Shown: positions 1 to 7,859 of the stretch, piece after piece | Layout of the letters: every line of letters begins with the position of its first letter | Position numbering within the stretch: position 1 is the stretch's first letter | Made by a program: the position numbers and the translations under genes | Notes under the pieces: model-generated | What the model was told of the DNA's origin: nothing | The model's database searches: none | Seen by the model: only the letters and a program-made list of their open reading frames with translations | DNA from: Hyphomicrobiales bacterium | GTDB lineage: Bacteria; Pseudomonadota; Alphaproteobacteria; Rhizobiales; Beijerinckiaceae | NCBI GenBank assembly: GCA_019075905.1 | Contig: JAGXAM010000013.1 | Location: 1-64,000, forward strand | Reading direction: 5' to 3' | DNA length: 64,000 nucleotides

Positions 1-83
1 CAAAGCTCTGCGACCGGGATGCCGGCCTCGTGCTCTTTCAAAATCGCGATGATTTGCTCTTCGGAAAAACGCTTGCGCTTCAT
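1..83 (-). CDS. IS3-family transposase OrfA, N-terminal part (cut by window edge)
   Basis: The 27 readable residues begin MKRKRFSEEQIIAILKEHEA and continue GIPVAEL. This is the characteristic start of the small helix-turn-helix OrfA subunit of IS3-family transposases, which binds the element ends and is usually extended by frameshifting into OrfB. The ATG at 83 is preceded by a purine-rich GAGGACCAGAGA ribosome-binding site. Only the 5' end is inside the window, so it cannot be said whether the element is intact. Its presence marks the left edge of the window as a site of insertion. Confidence 0.8.
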   Translation of the reverse strand, partial: MKRKRFSEEQIIAILKEHEAGIPVAEL

Positions 84-121
84 TCTCTGGTCCTCAGCTT
101 GGGCCAGAGCTTACTTCAATA

Positions 122-147
122 TGGATAAGCCTCAGGGGGCAAGGTCA
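122..147 (-). repeat. Possible outer end (inverted repeat) of the IS3-family element
   Basis: Reading the minus strand outward from the orfA start, the sequence from 147 begins TGACCTTGCCCCCTGAGG. IS3-family ends typically start with TG and often carry a C-rich block like this about 60 bases before orfA, so 147 is a reasonable element boundary. The partner repeat lies outside the window, so this is an inference from position and composition only. Confidence 0.3.
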
Positions 148-224
148 CGGGAGCTATCGGATGGCGCGCCAGCGGATGGCAGCCCCTACTTGCATCAAGA
201 CAGGCAGCCTCGACCCACGGCCCC

Positions 225-262
225 TGTCCCGAAACGTCAAGATAATGTCCCGAAGCGTTAAG
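225..262 (+). promoter_or_regulatory. Tandem AraC-type operator (copy A) upstream of the MFS gene
   Basis: Two direct half-sites of the form TGTCCC-N8-AA start at 225 and 246, exactly 21 bases apart. The same pair recurs at 1729-1766. A 21-base direct repeat of 16-17-base half-sites is the classical arrangement for AraC-family activators, and TGTCGC-N8-AA direct repeats are the known target of Pseudomonas aeruginosa ArgR, an AraC-family protein. The likely binder is the AraC-family regulator at 3434-4438. A solitary inverted half-site (TTGTCCCAAAA on the minus strand) lies at 320-330. Confidence 0.6.
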
Positions 263-348
263 TCTCGCGTTTGTGCCTGCTGCAGAAATAAGTTCGGCTG
301 GCTTTGCCAGGCCCCGGAATTTTGGGACAAGATCAACGGGCGGAGACC

Positions 349-1638
349 ATGACGACGCAACAGGGCCTCGAAGATCGCGCCGTTTCGCGCGCGCTGACCC
401 ACCAAACCTATGCCTGGGTGCTGTTCGCGCTATCTATCGGCTTGCTCCTGTCTGATTATATGTCGCGCCAGGTGCTCAATGCGGTGTTCCCGCTGCTGCG
501 CCACGACTGGGGCCTGAGTGATGCGCAACTCGGCACCTTGTCCGGCGTCGTCGCCGTCATGGTGGGCTTGTTGACCTTCCCGCTCTCACTCGCCGCGGAT
601 CGCTTTGGAAGGGTCCGCAGCATCGTCGCCATGGCCCTGGTCTGGAGCCTTGCAACCATGGCCTGTGGCCTTGCCACCAGCTATGGCCAGATGGTGGCCG
701 CGCGCATTTTTGTCGGCGTTGGCGAGGCGGCCTATGGCAGCGTCGGTGCCGCTGTGCTTTTCAGCATCTTCCCGCCGCAGCTGCGCGCGACCATCGGCGG
801 CGCCTTTCTGGCTGGCGGCGTGTTCGGCTCGGTGCTTGGCATTGCCCTCGGCGCCCATATTGCCGCCGCGTTCGGCTGGCGCTGGGCGTTCCAGGTCATG
901 GCCGGCGTCGGCGTTATGCTTGCTTTGGTCTATTTCGCGATCGCGCGCCCCGAACAGGATCGTGCACCTGCACGCCATGTCGCCCGCGCACCTCACGCCG
1001 CTGAGGCTCTTCGCCGGCTTGGCGCGCTCTTGTTTTCGGCGCCATCGGTGATTTTTGCCTACATCGGCAGCGGCCTGCAGTTTTTCGTCGCTGGCGCCTT
1101 CGTCGCCTGGTTGCCGAGCTACCTCAACCGCTTCTATGGCATGGCCCCGGCCAGGGCCGGCTCGGTTGCCGCCATTTTCATCCTGTCCGGCGGTATCGGC
1201 ATGATCACCTGCTCGATCCTCGCTGACCGCGCCAGCCGCGTCACCAGAACCCGCAAAATCTCCCTGGCGGTCGGCTTCTGCCTCTCGTCCTTTGCAGCCT
1301 TCACTGCCGCTTTCCTTTTGTCGCCAGGTCCTGCCCAGCTCATCTTGCTGGCCATCGCCATGTTCTTTTCTGCAGGTGTCGGCGGAACGGCGGGCGCTGT
1401 GGTGGTGAATTGCACTGACGCCGCCATTCATGCCACAGCTCTGGCAACACTGACGCTGGCGAATAATTTTCTCGGGCTCGCGCCGGGCCCGATTATCACC
1501 GGCATTATCGCGGATCATGCCAATCTCGCAGTCGCGCTGCAAATTGCGCCGCTCGCCAGTCTCGGCGCTGCCGTCGCCTTCTGGTTCTGCCGTCGCCACT
1601 ATGACCGCGACCATGAGCGCATCGCAGGCGCCGCCTGA
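349..1638 (+). CDS. MFS transporter
   Basis: This 429-residue protein has the hydrophobic pattern of a 12-helix major facilitator superfamily secondary transporter. The conserved cytoplasmic loop 2-3 motif appears as DRFGRVRS at about residue 84, and a second-half equivalent occurs as ADRASRVTRTRK. The ATG at 349 is chosen because GGGCGGAG sits just upstream; an in-frame ATG at 304 would add 15 atypical residues and lacks such a site. Substrate cannot be read from sequence. The downstream decarboxylase-like and BKACE genes, and shared operator-like repeats, suggest uptake or export of an organic acid handled by those enzymes. Confidence 0.85.
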   Translation: MTTQQGLEDRAVSRALTHQTYAWVLFALSIGLLLSDYMSRQVLNAVFPLLRHDWGLSDAQLGTLSGVVAVMVGLLTFPLSLAADRFGRVRSIVAMALVWSLATMACGLATSYGQMVAARIFVGVGEAAYGSVGAAVLFSIFPPQLRATIGGAFLAGGVFGSVLGIALGAHIAAAFGWRWAFQVMAGVGVMLALVYFAIARPEQDRAPARHVARAPHAAEALRRLGALLFSAPSVIFAYIGSGLQFFVAGAFVAWLPSYLNRFYGMAPARAGSVAAIFILSGGIGMITCSILADRASRVTRTRKISLAVGFCLSSFAAFTAAFLLSPGPAQLILLAIAMFFSAGVGGTAGAVVVNCTDAAIHATALATLTLANNFLGLAPGPIITGIIADHANLAVALQIAPLASLGAAVAFWFCRRHYDRDHERIAGAA

Positions 1639-1665
1639 CCAGCCATTCCTGCCACAATTGCAATA

Positions 1666-1697
1666 GCGCGCGGCGCCCTCGAGGTGGCGCGCTTTTT
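1666..1697 (+). terminator. Rho-independent terminator after the MFS gene
   Basis: GCGCGC at 1666-1671 pairs with GCGCGC at 1687-1692 around a GC-rich interior and is followed directly by five T residues. It lies 28 bases past the MFS stop codon, so the MFS gene is probably a separate transcription unit from the genes starting at 1815. Confidence 0.6.
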
Positions 1698-1728
1698 CAT
1701 GCCGGATGCCCGCCGTCGCCCGCAAACT

Positions 1729-1766
1729 TGTCCCAAATCGTCAAAAACATGTCCCGAAATGTCAAA
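1729..1766 (+). promoter_or_regulatory. Tandem AraC-type operator (copy B) upstream of the decarboxylase-like/BKACE genes
   Basis: Half-sites TGTCCC-N8-AA start at 1729 and 1750, again 21 bases apart, and match copy A at 29 of 38 positions without gaps. The second half-site ends one base before a possible -35 element (TTGGCC at 1767-1772), the placement expected for an activator that contacts RNA polymerase. The following start codon is 49 bases downstream. Copies A and B together suggest one regulator controls both transcription units. Confidence 0.6.
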
Positions 1767-1814
1767 TTGGCCCCGGCGAACCACGCTAGTTTGCTCAAAA
1801 TCAGCGGAGCATGA

Positions 1815-2207
1815 ATGATGCGTGAGCGACCCAAATCCACAACCCCCGTTACTGATGCGCTCAGGGCCGCGGGCGAGTGGAACGAGGCCTGGACGCCGAT
1901 TGCCGCGCTCGATTCGCTCTGGACGGAGAAATTCATGGCCATGGGGGTTCATCCCATGGCCGCGGGCGTGCTGGATACCAAAACCATCGAACTAATTGCT
2001 ATCGCCGTCGATGCATCCTGCACGCACTTATACGCGCCTGGCGTCCGTCGCCATATCGGCAAGGCGCTCGATCTTGGCGTATCGCCGGAACAAATCACGG
2101 CGGTATTGCAAATGGTGAGCGTGCTGGGGATCCACTCCATGAGCCTCGGCGCGCCGATCCTGCATGAGGAAATGGCCCGGCGCACCAACGCCGCCGCCGC
2201 ACAATAG
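1815..2207 (+). CDS. Carboxymuconolactone decarboxylase family protein
   Basis: This 130-residue protein belongs to the AhpD/CMD fold family. The conserved segment DASCTHLYAPGVRRHIGKAL occupies residues 66-85, with a single Cys69, His71 and His80, the typical CMD core; the CxxC of redox-active AhpD proteins is absent. CMD proteins either decarboxylate ring-cleavage lactones or act as small oxidoreductases, so the exact reaction is open. It lies immediately upstream of a BKACE gene (38-base gap) and downstream of operator copy B, pointing to a shared catabolic operon. ATGs at 1815 and 1818 are both possible. Confidence 0.8.
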   Translation: MMRERPKSTTPVTDALRAAGEWNEAWTPIAALDSLWTEKFMAMGVHPMAAGVLDTKTIELIAIAVDASCTHLYAPGVRRHIGKALDLGVSPEQITAVLQMVSVLGIHSMSLGAPILHEEMARRTNAAAAQ

Positions 2208-2244
2208 GTCAACAGCAGCAAGCATCCAACCACGGAGGAAACCC

Positions 2245-3300
2245 ATGCAATTTCTAGATGACTCGCTTCTGCCGGAAAACCAGGAAAAGCTGGTTATCCA
2301 GGTCGCGCCCTACGGGCCGCAGTTCACTACCGCGGACTCCGACGATATTGCCGTCAGTATGGACGCCCAGATCCAGAAGGCGGTCGATTGCTGGAATGCC
2401 GGCGCCAGCGTCTTGCACGTCCATGTCCGCGAGGAAGACGGCAAGGGGTCGAAGCGACTCTCGAAATTCAATGAAATGCTGGAGCGCCTGCGCCACGCCG
2501 TGCCCGAGATGGTGCTGCAGGTCGGCGGTTCCATTTCTTTTGCCCCCGAGGGCGATGCCAGCGCCGCGCAATGGTTGAGCCACGACACGCGCCACATGCT
2601 GGCGGAACTGGCGCCCAAGCCCGATCAGGTGACCATCGCCATCAATAATGCGCAGATGAATATCTTCGAGCTGCTCTCGCCGGAGGATTGCGAAGGGACC
2701 ATCCTCGCCAATCCCAAGGCCCGGCTCGCTTATCAGGATATGAGCACCGATGCGACGCCGAGCTTCTACATCGAGCACCTCAAGCGTCTGCAGAAAGCCG
2801 GCATTCAGCCCCATTTCATGCTGGGCGGCGTGTCGCAGCTTGAGACTGTCAAGCGGCTGATACGGCGGGGCGATTATTGCGGGCCGCTGGTGCTCAACTA
2901 TGTCGCCATCGGTGGCGGGGCTGCCGGGCCTGATCCGTTCCATATGATGGAGTTCATCCGGCAGTGCCCGGATGGCGCAGTTCTGACCATTGAAGGCATC
3001 ATGCGCAATGTGGCGCCGATGAATGCCATGGCAATTGCCTTGGGCATGCATGTCCGCGTCGGCATAGAGGATAATCTGTGGCGCCGCGCCGGCGAGAGAA
3101 TGTCGTCGGTCGAGCAAGTCGAACAGATGGTTCGCATGGCCAGGGAACTCGGCCGAGACATCGCCAATGGCCGCGAAGCCAGGTCGATCTACCAGATCGG
3201 CGTCCACTACAATTCGGCCGATGAGACCTTGGCGAAATTGGGCATGCCGCCGAACCGGCAGCGCGGCCAGCGTGGTCACATGCTGCTGGCGGCCGAGTAA
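2245..3300 (+). CDS. Beta-keto acid cleavage enzyme (BKACE, DUF849 family)
   Basis: BKACE proteins condense a beta-keto acid with acetyl-CoA to give acetoacetate and a new acyl-CoA, using a metal held by an HxH motif. Here LHVHVRE places those residues at His58 and His60, and the family motifs VAPYGP, QVGGS and VGIEDNLW are present in order. The 351-residue length is somewhat long for the family. The ATG at 2245 follows a strong GGAGGAAA site; upstream in-frame ATGs lie inside the preceding gene. The substrate is unknown. A second BKACE of different sequence occurs at 9775-10716 under separate control. Confidence 0.85.
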   Translation: MQFLDDSLLPENQEKLVIQVAPYGPQFTTADSDDIAVSMDAQIQKAVDCWNAGASVLHVHVREEDGKGSKRLSKFNEMLERLRHAVPEMVLQVGGSISFAPEGDASAAQWLSHDTRHMLAELAPKPDQVTIAINNAQMNIFELLSPEDCEGTILANPKARLAYQDMSTDATPSFYIEHLKRLQKAGIQPHFMLGGVSQLETVKRLIRRGDYCGPLVLNYVAIGGGAAGPDPFHMMEFIRQCPDGAVLTIEGIMRNVAPMNAMAIALGMHVRVGIEDNLWRRAGERMSSVEQVEQMVRMARELGRDIANGREARSIYQIGVHYNSADETLAKLGMPPNRQRGQRGHMLLAAE

Positions 3301-3433
3301 TACCACGCCATTGCGCCGATTCGCGACCTCTGCGGGATCAACCCCCGCCTGGTTGTCCTCTGGCCGCCGTGCCGAATTGACGGATCTGGGTCGACAGCAT
3401 TACCTTCCTCCACTACGCTACAGGAGGAAGCAC

Positions 3434-4438
3434 TTGAGCTATCTGGTGCGCAGTGCCTGTCTCACCAATTTTGAATCCGTCGCCCGGGCGGCAGGGCTCG
3501 ACGCGCGCGCCATGATACGAGAGGCCGGTCTCGGCCTCGATAGCCTGTCAAACCCCGAAAAGCTGATCTCGGCCGAACCGGTCTGCGCGCTGCTCGAAAG
3601 CGCCGCCGCCAGAAGCGGTGTCGCCGATTTCGGCCTTCGCATGGCGCAGTCGCGACGCACCTCCAACCTCGGTGTAGTCGGCCTTTTGTGGAAGGAAGAG
3701 CCGACTCTGCGCAAGGCCATTCTATCGATGAGCCGCTATTTGCGGCTGCACAATGAAGGCCTGCTGGTGCGCATTGAGGATTGGGAGGATATGGCCAGCA
3801 TCCATGTCGACATTATGGTTCCAGCCGGAGTCGTAGCATTTCAGGCAGTTGATCTGACCATGGCTGTTTTTCACCAATTGGTCAGGGCCACGCGCGGGGA
3901 CAATTGGCGCGCCGAAATCATCGGCTTGACCCGGCCGCGCCCCCGCGACACCGCGCCCTATGAGCGCTATTTCGGCCAGCAGGTTGCCTTTGAGCAGGAG
4001 TTCAACGCATTTGTCTGCAGCCGCAGCGAACTCGATGCGGTCATGATCGCGGCTGATCCCGAGCTCGCCTCGCATATCCGCCAGTTGCTCGATGCTAGGC
4101 TCGGTGATCTGCCCAAAAGTTTTGCCGATCGGGTTCGACAACGCATCCGCACGCTGCTGCCGCTCGGGCGTTGCTCGGTTGAGCGTGTAGCCGACACCCT
4201 GGGCATGGACCGGCGTACCGTGCATCGGCACCTTTTGCGCGAGGGCGTGAATTTTTCGACGCTGCTCGATGACGTTCGCGCCGATCTCGCCGCGCTTTAT
4301 CTCGCCTCGGGAGACAGGTCACTGGCGGAAGTCGCAGAATATCTGGATTTTTCCGGCGCCAGCGCGTTGTCGCGCTGGTTTCGCGGGCACTTTGGCCAAA
4401 GCCCCCGGAACTGGCAGGCGGCCCGGCACCAGGGTTGA
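3434..4438 (+). CDS. AraC-family transcriptional regulator with TTG start
   Basis: The protein (334 residues) has an N-terminal arabinose-binding-like domain of the OruR/ArgR-type group, beginning SYLVRSACLTNFESVARAAG, and a C-terminal double helix-turn-helix domain (about residues 235-330) with VERVADTLGMDRRTVHRHL and LAEVAEYLDFSGASALSRWF. The start is taken as TTG at 3434 because AGGAGGAAG lies three bases upstream and the domain begins immediately after it; extending upstream adds arginine-rich residues overlapping the BKACE gene. It probably binds the paired TGTCCC-N8-AA elements at 225-262 and 1729-1766 and regulates the MFS and BKACE units. Confidence 0.85.
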   Translation: MSYLVRSACLTNFESVARAAGLDARAMIREAGLGLDSLSNPEKLISAEPVCALLESAAARSGVADFGLRMAQSRRTSNLGVVGLLWKEEPTLRKAILSMSRYLRLHNEGLLVRIEDWEDMASIHVDIMVPAGVVAFQAVDLTMAVFHQLVRATRGDNWRAEIIGLTRPRPRDTAPYERYFGQQVAFEQEFNAFVCSRSELDAVMIAADPELASHIRQLLDARLGDLPKSFADRVRQRIRTLLPLGRCSVERVADTLGMDRRTVHRHLLREGVNFSTLLDDVRADLAALYLASGDRSLAEVAEYLDFSGASALSRWFRGHFGQSPRNWQAARHQG

Positions 4439-4456
4439 GCGGCCGGTCACCCCCCT

Positions 4457-4480
4457 CCGGCACATTCCTCTCGGTGCCGG
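4457..4480. terminator. Hairpin between convergent genes
   Basis: CCGGCAC at 4457-4463 pairs perfectly with GTGCCGG at 4474-4480 across a ten-base loop, in the 42-base gap between the convergent AraC and ATPase genes. There is no T-run on either side, so intrinsic termination is uncertain. Confidence 0.35.
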
Positions 4481-6037
4481 CTAGTCTGCAGTACCTATGT
4501 AAATGTGGCGCAGGCGCGGATCATCGGCAATGTCGCGCGGATCGCCGGCGAGGCCGAAAATGCCGTGTTCGAGCACATAGACCTTGTCAGCCAGCGCCAG
4601 TGCGCGGTCGACGTCCTGCTCGATGATAACCAGCGTCATGCCGGCCGCTTTCAGGGTCGCCAGCGCTTCGTAAAGCCGGTCCATGATGATCGGCGCGAGG
4701 CCAAGGCTGACCTCATCGAAAATCACCAGGCGCGGGCGCGCCATCAGCGCCCGGCCAATCGCCAGCATCTGCTGCTGGCCGCCCGAGAGCGACGTTCCAC
4801 CTTGCGCCGCGCGCTCGGCGAGAATGGGAAAAAGTTCATAGACGGCGGCAAGGCGCTGCTGCGCCGTAGCGCGATCGACCCGCCGCGCCGCCACCAGCAG
4901 GTTGTCGCGCACCGACAGGGTCGGAAATATCCGCCGCCCCTCCATGCAATGGGCAATTCCGAGCCCGGCAATGTCATGCGCGGGCCGGCCTGCTGCATCA
5001 TTTCCGGCGATGCGCAACGTCCCGGCGGTCGGATTTATGGCCCCGGTGATGGTGCGCGCCAGCGTGGTTTTGCCAGCGCCATTGGCGCCGAGAATAGCAA
5101 TGGCCTCGCCCTCATGCACCTGCAGATCAATGCCCTTGAGCACCCGGGCCTGGCCATAACCAGCGCAAATGCCTTGCAGTTCGAGCAGCGGCGGGCGCGA
5201 GGCCGCAGACGATCGCGGGGCTATGAGCTGTGACAGGGAGCCTGGGTCCCGAGGCGGCGGCGCGGCCTCATCTTTGGGCGCGGCTGGCGCGCTCTGGCGG
5301 GCCCCGCCTGTTCCCAGATAAACCGAGGCCACCTCGTCATGGGCGAGGATCTCGGCGGTCGGCCCTTCGATCAGCTTCTTGCCGAAATTCAGCACCATCG
5401 AGCGTGCGCAGCAGGCCCGCACCACCCGCAGGACATGTTCGACAATGATAATCGCCACGCTGGCATCGGCTACGGCCTGAATCAGCGTGATCAATTCGGT
5501 GATCTCGCTGTCGATTAGCCCGGCACCGACCTCGTCGAGCAGCAAGACCCGCGGCTTCAGCGCCAGAGCGCGGGCAACTTCGAGGCGCTTGCGCTTCAAC
5601 AGCGGCAAGGCGCGGGCAGGAACTCCGGCAACATCCAGCAGGCCGGTCAGCTGCAACAGCTCGATCCGCGCGCTCCTGGCGGGCCCGGCGCCGATCAGCG
5701 GCGCCATTGAATATTGCGCAACTTCGAGGTTTTCCGCGACCGTCATATCGAGAAAGGGCCGCGGTATCTGATAGGTGCGGCCAATGCCGGCGCGTGCCCG
5801 CTCAGACGCCGGAAGGCGCGAAATATCGCGTCCGCCAAGCCTGATATGTCCGGCGCTGGGGGTCACGGCGCCGCCGATCATGCCGATCAGCGTCGATTTC
5901 CCGGCACCATTGGGGCCGATGACCCCGGTGATGGTGCCCGCCCACAATTGCAGGTCGACGTGATCGATCGCCACCACGCCGCCATAGCGCTTGACGAGTC
6001 CGGTGACTTCCAGAAGCGGTGCAGCGGCGGCATTCAT
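4481..6037 (-). CDS. Fused LivG-LivF ABC transporter ATP-binding protein
   Basis: Two complete ATP-binding cassettes are joined in one 518-residue chain. The first (LivG-like) has Walker A GPNGAGKST at 41-49 and Walker B VLLLDEVGAGL near 165, but its signature position reads LPLLKRKRLEVARAL instead of LSxGQ. The second (LivF-like) has GANGAGKTT at 317-325 and an intact LSGGQQQMLAIGRAL near 415. A proline/alanine-rich linker lies around 245-285. The chain would form the whole ATPase dimer for the permeases encoded just upstream; its ATG overlaps the livM stop codon by four bases. The weak signature motif predicts asymmetric ATP hydrolysis sites. Confidence 0.9.
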   Translation of the reverse strand: MNAAAAPLLEVTGLVKRYGGVVAIDHVDLQLWAGTITGVIGPNGAGKSTLIGMIGGAVTPSAGHIRLGGRDISRLPASERARAGIGRTYQIPRPFLDMTVAENLEVAQYSMAPLIGAGPARSARIELLQLTGLLDVAGVPARALPLLKRKRLEVARALALKPRVLLLDEVGAGLIDSEITELITLIQAVADASVAIIIVEHVLRVVRACCARSMVLNFGKKLIEGPTAEILAHDEVASVYLGTGGARQSAPAAPKDEAAPPPRDPGSLSQLIAPRSSAASRPPLLELQGICAGYGQARVLKGIDLQVHEGEAIAILGANGAGKTTLARTITGAINPTAGTLRIAGNDAAGRPAHDIAGLGIAHCMEGRRIFPTLSVRDNLLVAARRVDRATAQQRLAAVYELFPILAERAAQGGTSLSGGQQQMLAIGRALMARPRLVIFDEVSLGLAPIIMDRLYEALATLKAAGMTLVIIEQDVDRALALADKVYVLEHGIFGLAGDPRDIADDPRLRHIYIGTAD

Positions 6038-6972
6038 GGCGACGAAAGCCTCGTGGAGCGGGTGAAAAGCCGCGCGAACATGCCGACGATGCCGCCGGGT
6101 GCAAAGCGGATCAGCACGATCAGGATGACGCCGGTAATGGCAATATGGGCCTCCGGGTAATTGGCCAGCATCTCGCCGAGCATCACCACGAACAACACCC
6201 CGGCGAGCGGCCCGAGACGCCAGCCAATGCCGCCGATAATCACCATTGACAACGCGTCGATGGTCCATTGCAGGCCGAAAGCGCCATAAGGCTCGATAGC
6301 GCCGAGATTGATCGCCTGCACCGCCCCGGCCATGGCAATCAGCGCGCTCGCCAGTGCAAAGGCCGCGAGCTTGACCCGGTAGGGCCGCACCCCCATCTGC
6401 GCGGCCGCATCCTCATCGTCACGCACCGCCCGGATGATCACGGAAATGCGGGTTCTGGCGCAGATCGCCATGGCGAGCGAGGCCACCAGCGCCACGCTGA
6501 GGGCATCATGGTAAAGGCTGGCCAGCGGCGGCGGGTCGTGCTTCAGGAAAATTCCCGAGGCGCCGCCAAATGTCGGCAGGTTGACCATGAGCAGTTGCAG
6601 CAGCGCCGCCAGCGCCAGGGTGCCGACCGTGAAATAAACCCCGCGCAGGCGAAACAGGGCCGGCGACACCAGGGCGGCCAGCACGGCACCGGCAAGCGCG
6701 CAAACCACCAGAATGACCGGTATCGGCGCGCCAAAATGATTGGCAAGGCCAAAGGCAACATAAGAACCGAGCCCGACGAAGGACGCGGTGCCGAGCGAAA
6801 CCAGCCCCACCGAGCCGGTCAGCAAGTTCCAGCTTTCCGCCAGCGTCAGATAGATCATCACCCGAAACGAAATCTGCAGGGCATAGTCGCTGGCAAATGA
6901 TGGCGCGAACCACAGCAGCACGAAAGCGCCCGCAAGGATGCCCATGTCACCGGACAGGCGATGCAACCTCAT
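6034..6972 (-). CDS. livM: Branched-chain amino acid-type ABC transporter permease (LivM)
   Basis: This 312-residue membrane protein carries the HAAT-permease hallmarks: LAESWNLLTGSVGLVSLGTA in the first third, RLRGVYFTVGTLALA in the middle, and the cytoplasmic coupling segment RAVRDDEDAAAQMGVRPYRVK that docks on the ATPase. Its ATG overlaps the livH stop and its stop overlaps the start of the fused ATPase, so the three genes are translationally coupled. The actual solute need not be an amino acid; HAAT systems also import aromatic and aliphatic carboxylates. Confidence 0.9.
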   Translation of the reverse strand: MRLHRLSGDMGILAGAFVLLWFAPSFASDYALQISFRVMIYLTLAESWNLLTGSVGLVSLGTASFVGLGSYVAFGLANHFGAPIPVILVVCALAGAVLAALVSPALFRLRGVYFTVGTLALAALLQLLMVNLPTFGGASGIFLKHDPPPLASLYHDALSVALVASLAMAICARTRISVIIRAVRDDEDAAAQMGVRPYRVKLAAFALASALIAMAGAVQAINLGAIEPYGAFGLQWTIDALSMVIIGGIGWRLGPLAGVLFVVMLGEMLANYPEAHIAITGVILIVLIRFAPGGIVGMFARLFTRSTRLSSP

Positions 6973-7844
6973 GCCCGCCTCGCGGCCAGAAAGCCCTCGG
7001 GGCGAAACACCAGCACCAGCAGGAACAGCGCCATGCCGACAATATCGCGATAACCATCGCCGAGCGTCAGGCCGCCCAGACTCTGCAGCAGGCCGAGGAT
7101 CATGCCCCCCGCCAGGGTTCCTGGCACGTTGCCAAGGCCGCCCAGCACCACAATCGCCAGACTGTTGAGCAAATAGGCGCCGCCACTCGAAGGGCTGAAC
7201 TGGAAGGCGACGCCGATCAGCACACCGCCGACCCCGGCACAGGCGGTGCCCAGCGCGAAGGTGAGCATTTGCACGCGCTGGACGTTGACCCCAAGCGTCG
7301 CCGCTGCCGCCGGATCGGCAGCGCTGGCCCGCAAGTCACGTCCAAAGCCGGTGTGGGCAATCAGCCCGTGGATCGCCAGAATCAGCGCCACCGCAATGGC
7401 AAAGCCGATCACATAAATCAGCGGCACGGTGATGGCCCCGAGGCTCAAGGGCAAAGTGGCATAGCTGCGCTCGATCGAGCGGGTATCGGCGCTGAAGACG
7501 AAGACAAACAGGTTTTGCAGGATGATCGCCACCGCAAACATGGTCATCAGTTGCGCTTCCGGCCCGCGCTGGGCGAGCGGCGCCAGCAGGTAGCGATAAA
7601 GCGGCAGCGCCAGGGCAGCGATGCCAAGGGCCAGCAACGGCAGTGCCAGCAGCGGGTCAAAGCCTGTAAGCTTGAGGAAATACAGGCCGGCATAGGCGCC
7701 CATGACGAGAAAAACGCCATGGGCGAGATTCACCAGACGCATCACGCCCAGCACGATCGACAGCCCGAGCGCGATCAGTCCCATCATGCCGCCAAGCAGC
7801 AATCCGGATAGTATCGCGCTCGCTACGGTGCCAAAATCGGGCAT
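6969..7844 (-). CDS. livH: Branched-chain amino acid-type ABC transporter permease (LivH)
   Basis: The 291-residue protein starts with the LivH family pattern GLLLGGMMGLIALGLSIVLG and MRLVNLAHGVFLVMGAY, and later has the coupling stretch GFGRDLRASAADPAAAATLG followed by NSLAIVVLGGLGNVPGTLAGG. It would form the transmembrane dimer with the LivM-type protein encoded immediately downstream (four-base overlap). It lies 15 bases after the substrate-binding protein gene. Confidence 0.9.
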   Translation of the reverse strand: MPDFGTVASAILSGLLLGGMMGLIALGLSIVLGVMRLVNLAHGVFLVMGAYAGLYFLKLTGFDPLLALPLLALGIAALALPLYRYLLAPLAQRGPEAQLMTMFAVAIILQNLFVFVFSADTRSIERSYATLPLSLGAITVPLIYVIGFAIAVALILAIHGLIAHTGFGRDLRASAADPAAAATLGVNVQRVQMLTFALGTACAGVGGVLIGVAFQFSPSSGGAYLLNSLAIVVLGGLGNVPGTLAGGMILGLLQSLGGLTLGDGYRDIVGMALFLLVLVFRPEGFLAARRA

Positions 7845-7859
7845 GGAATTCCCTCAGGT

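Noticed and set aside
586-1725. Long open frame on the minus strand opposite the MFS gene
   Set aside because: The translation is low-complexity and motif-free, whereas the plus strand has a proper MFS protein with ribosome-binding site.
225-1767. TGTCCC repeats as remnant ends of an IS21-like element flanking the MFS gene
   Set aside because: The repeats are in the same orientation, have strict 21-base spacing with TGTCCC-N8-AA form, and lie before two transcription units beside an AraC gene. AraC operators explain them better than transposon ends.
3167-3433. N-terminal extension of the AraC regulator from an upstream ATG
   Set aside because: The added 89 residues overlap the BKACE gene, are arginine/tryptophan-rich and do not resemble the family; TTG 3434 with AGGAGGAAG is better.
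6038-6268. Upstream extension of the fused LivGF protein
   Set aside because: The extra 77 residues are antisense-like, histidine/arginine-rich and lie inside livM; the ATG at 6037 overlaps the livM stop as expected for coupling.
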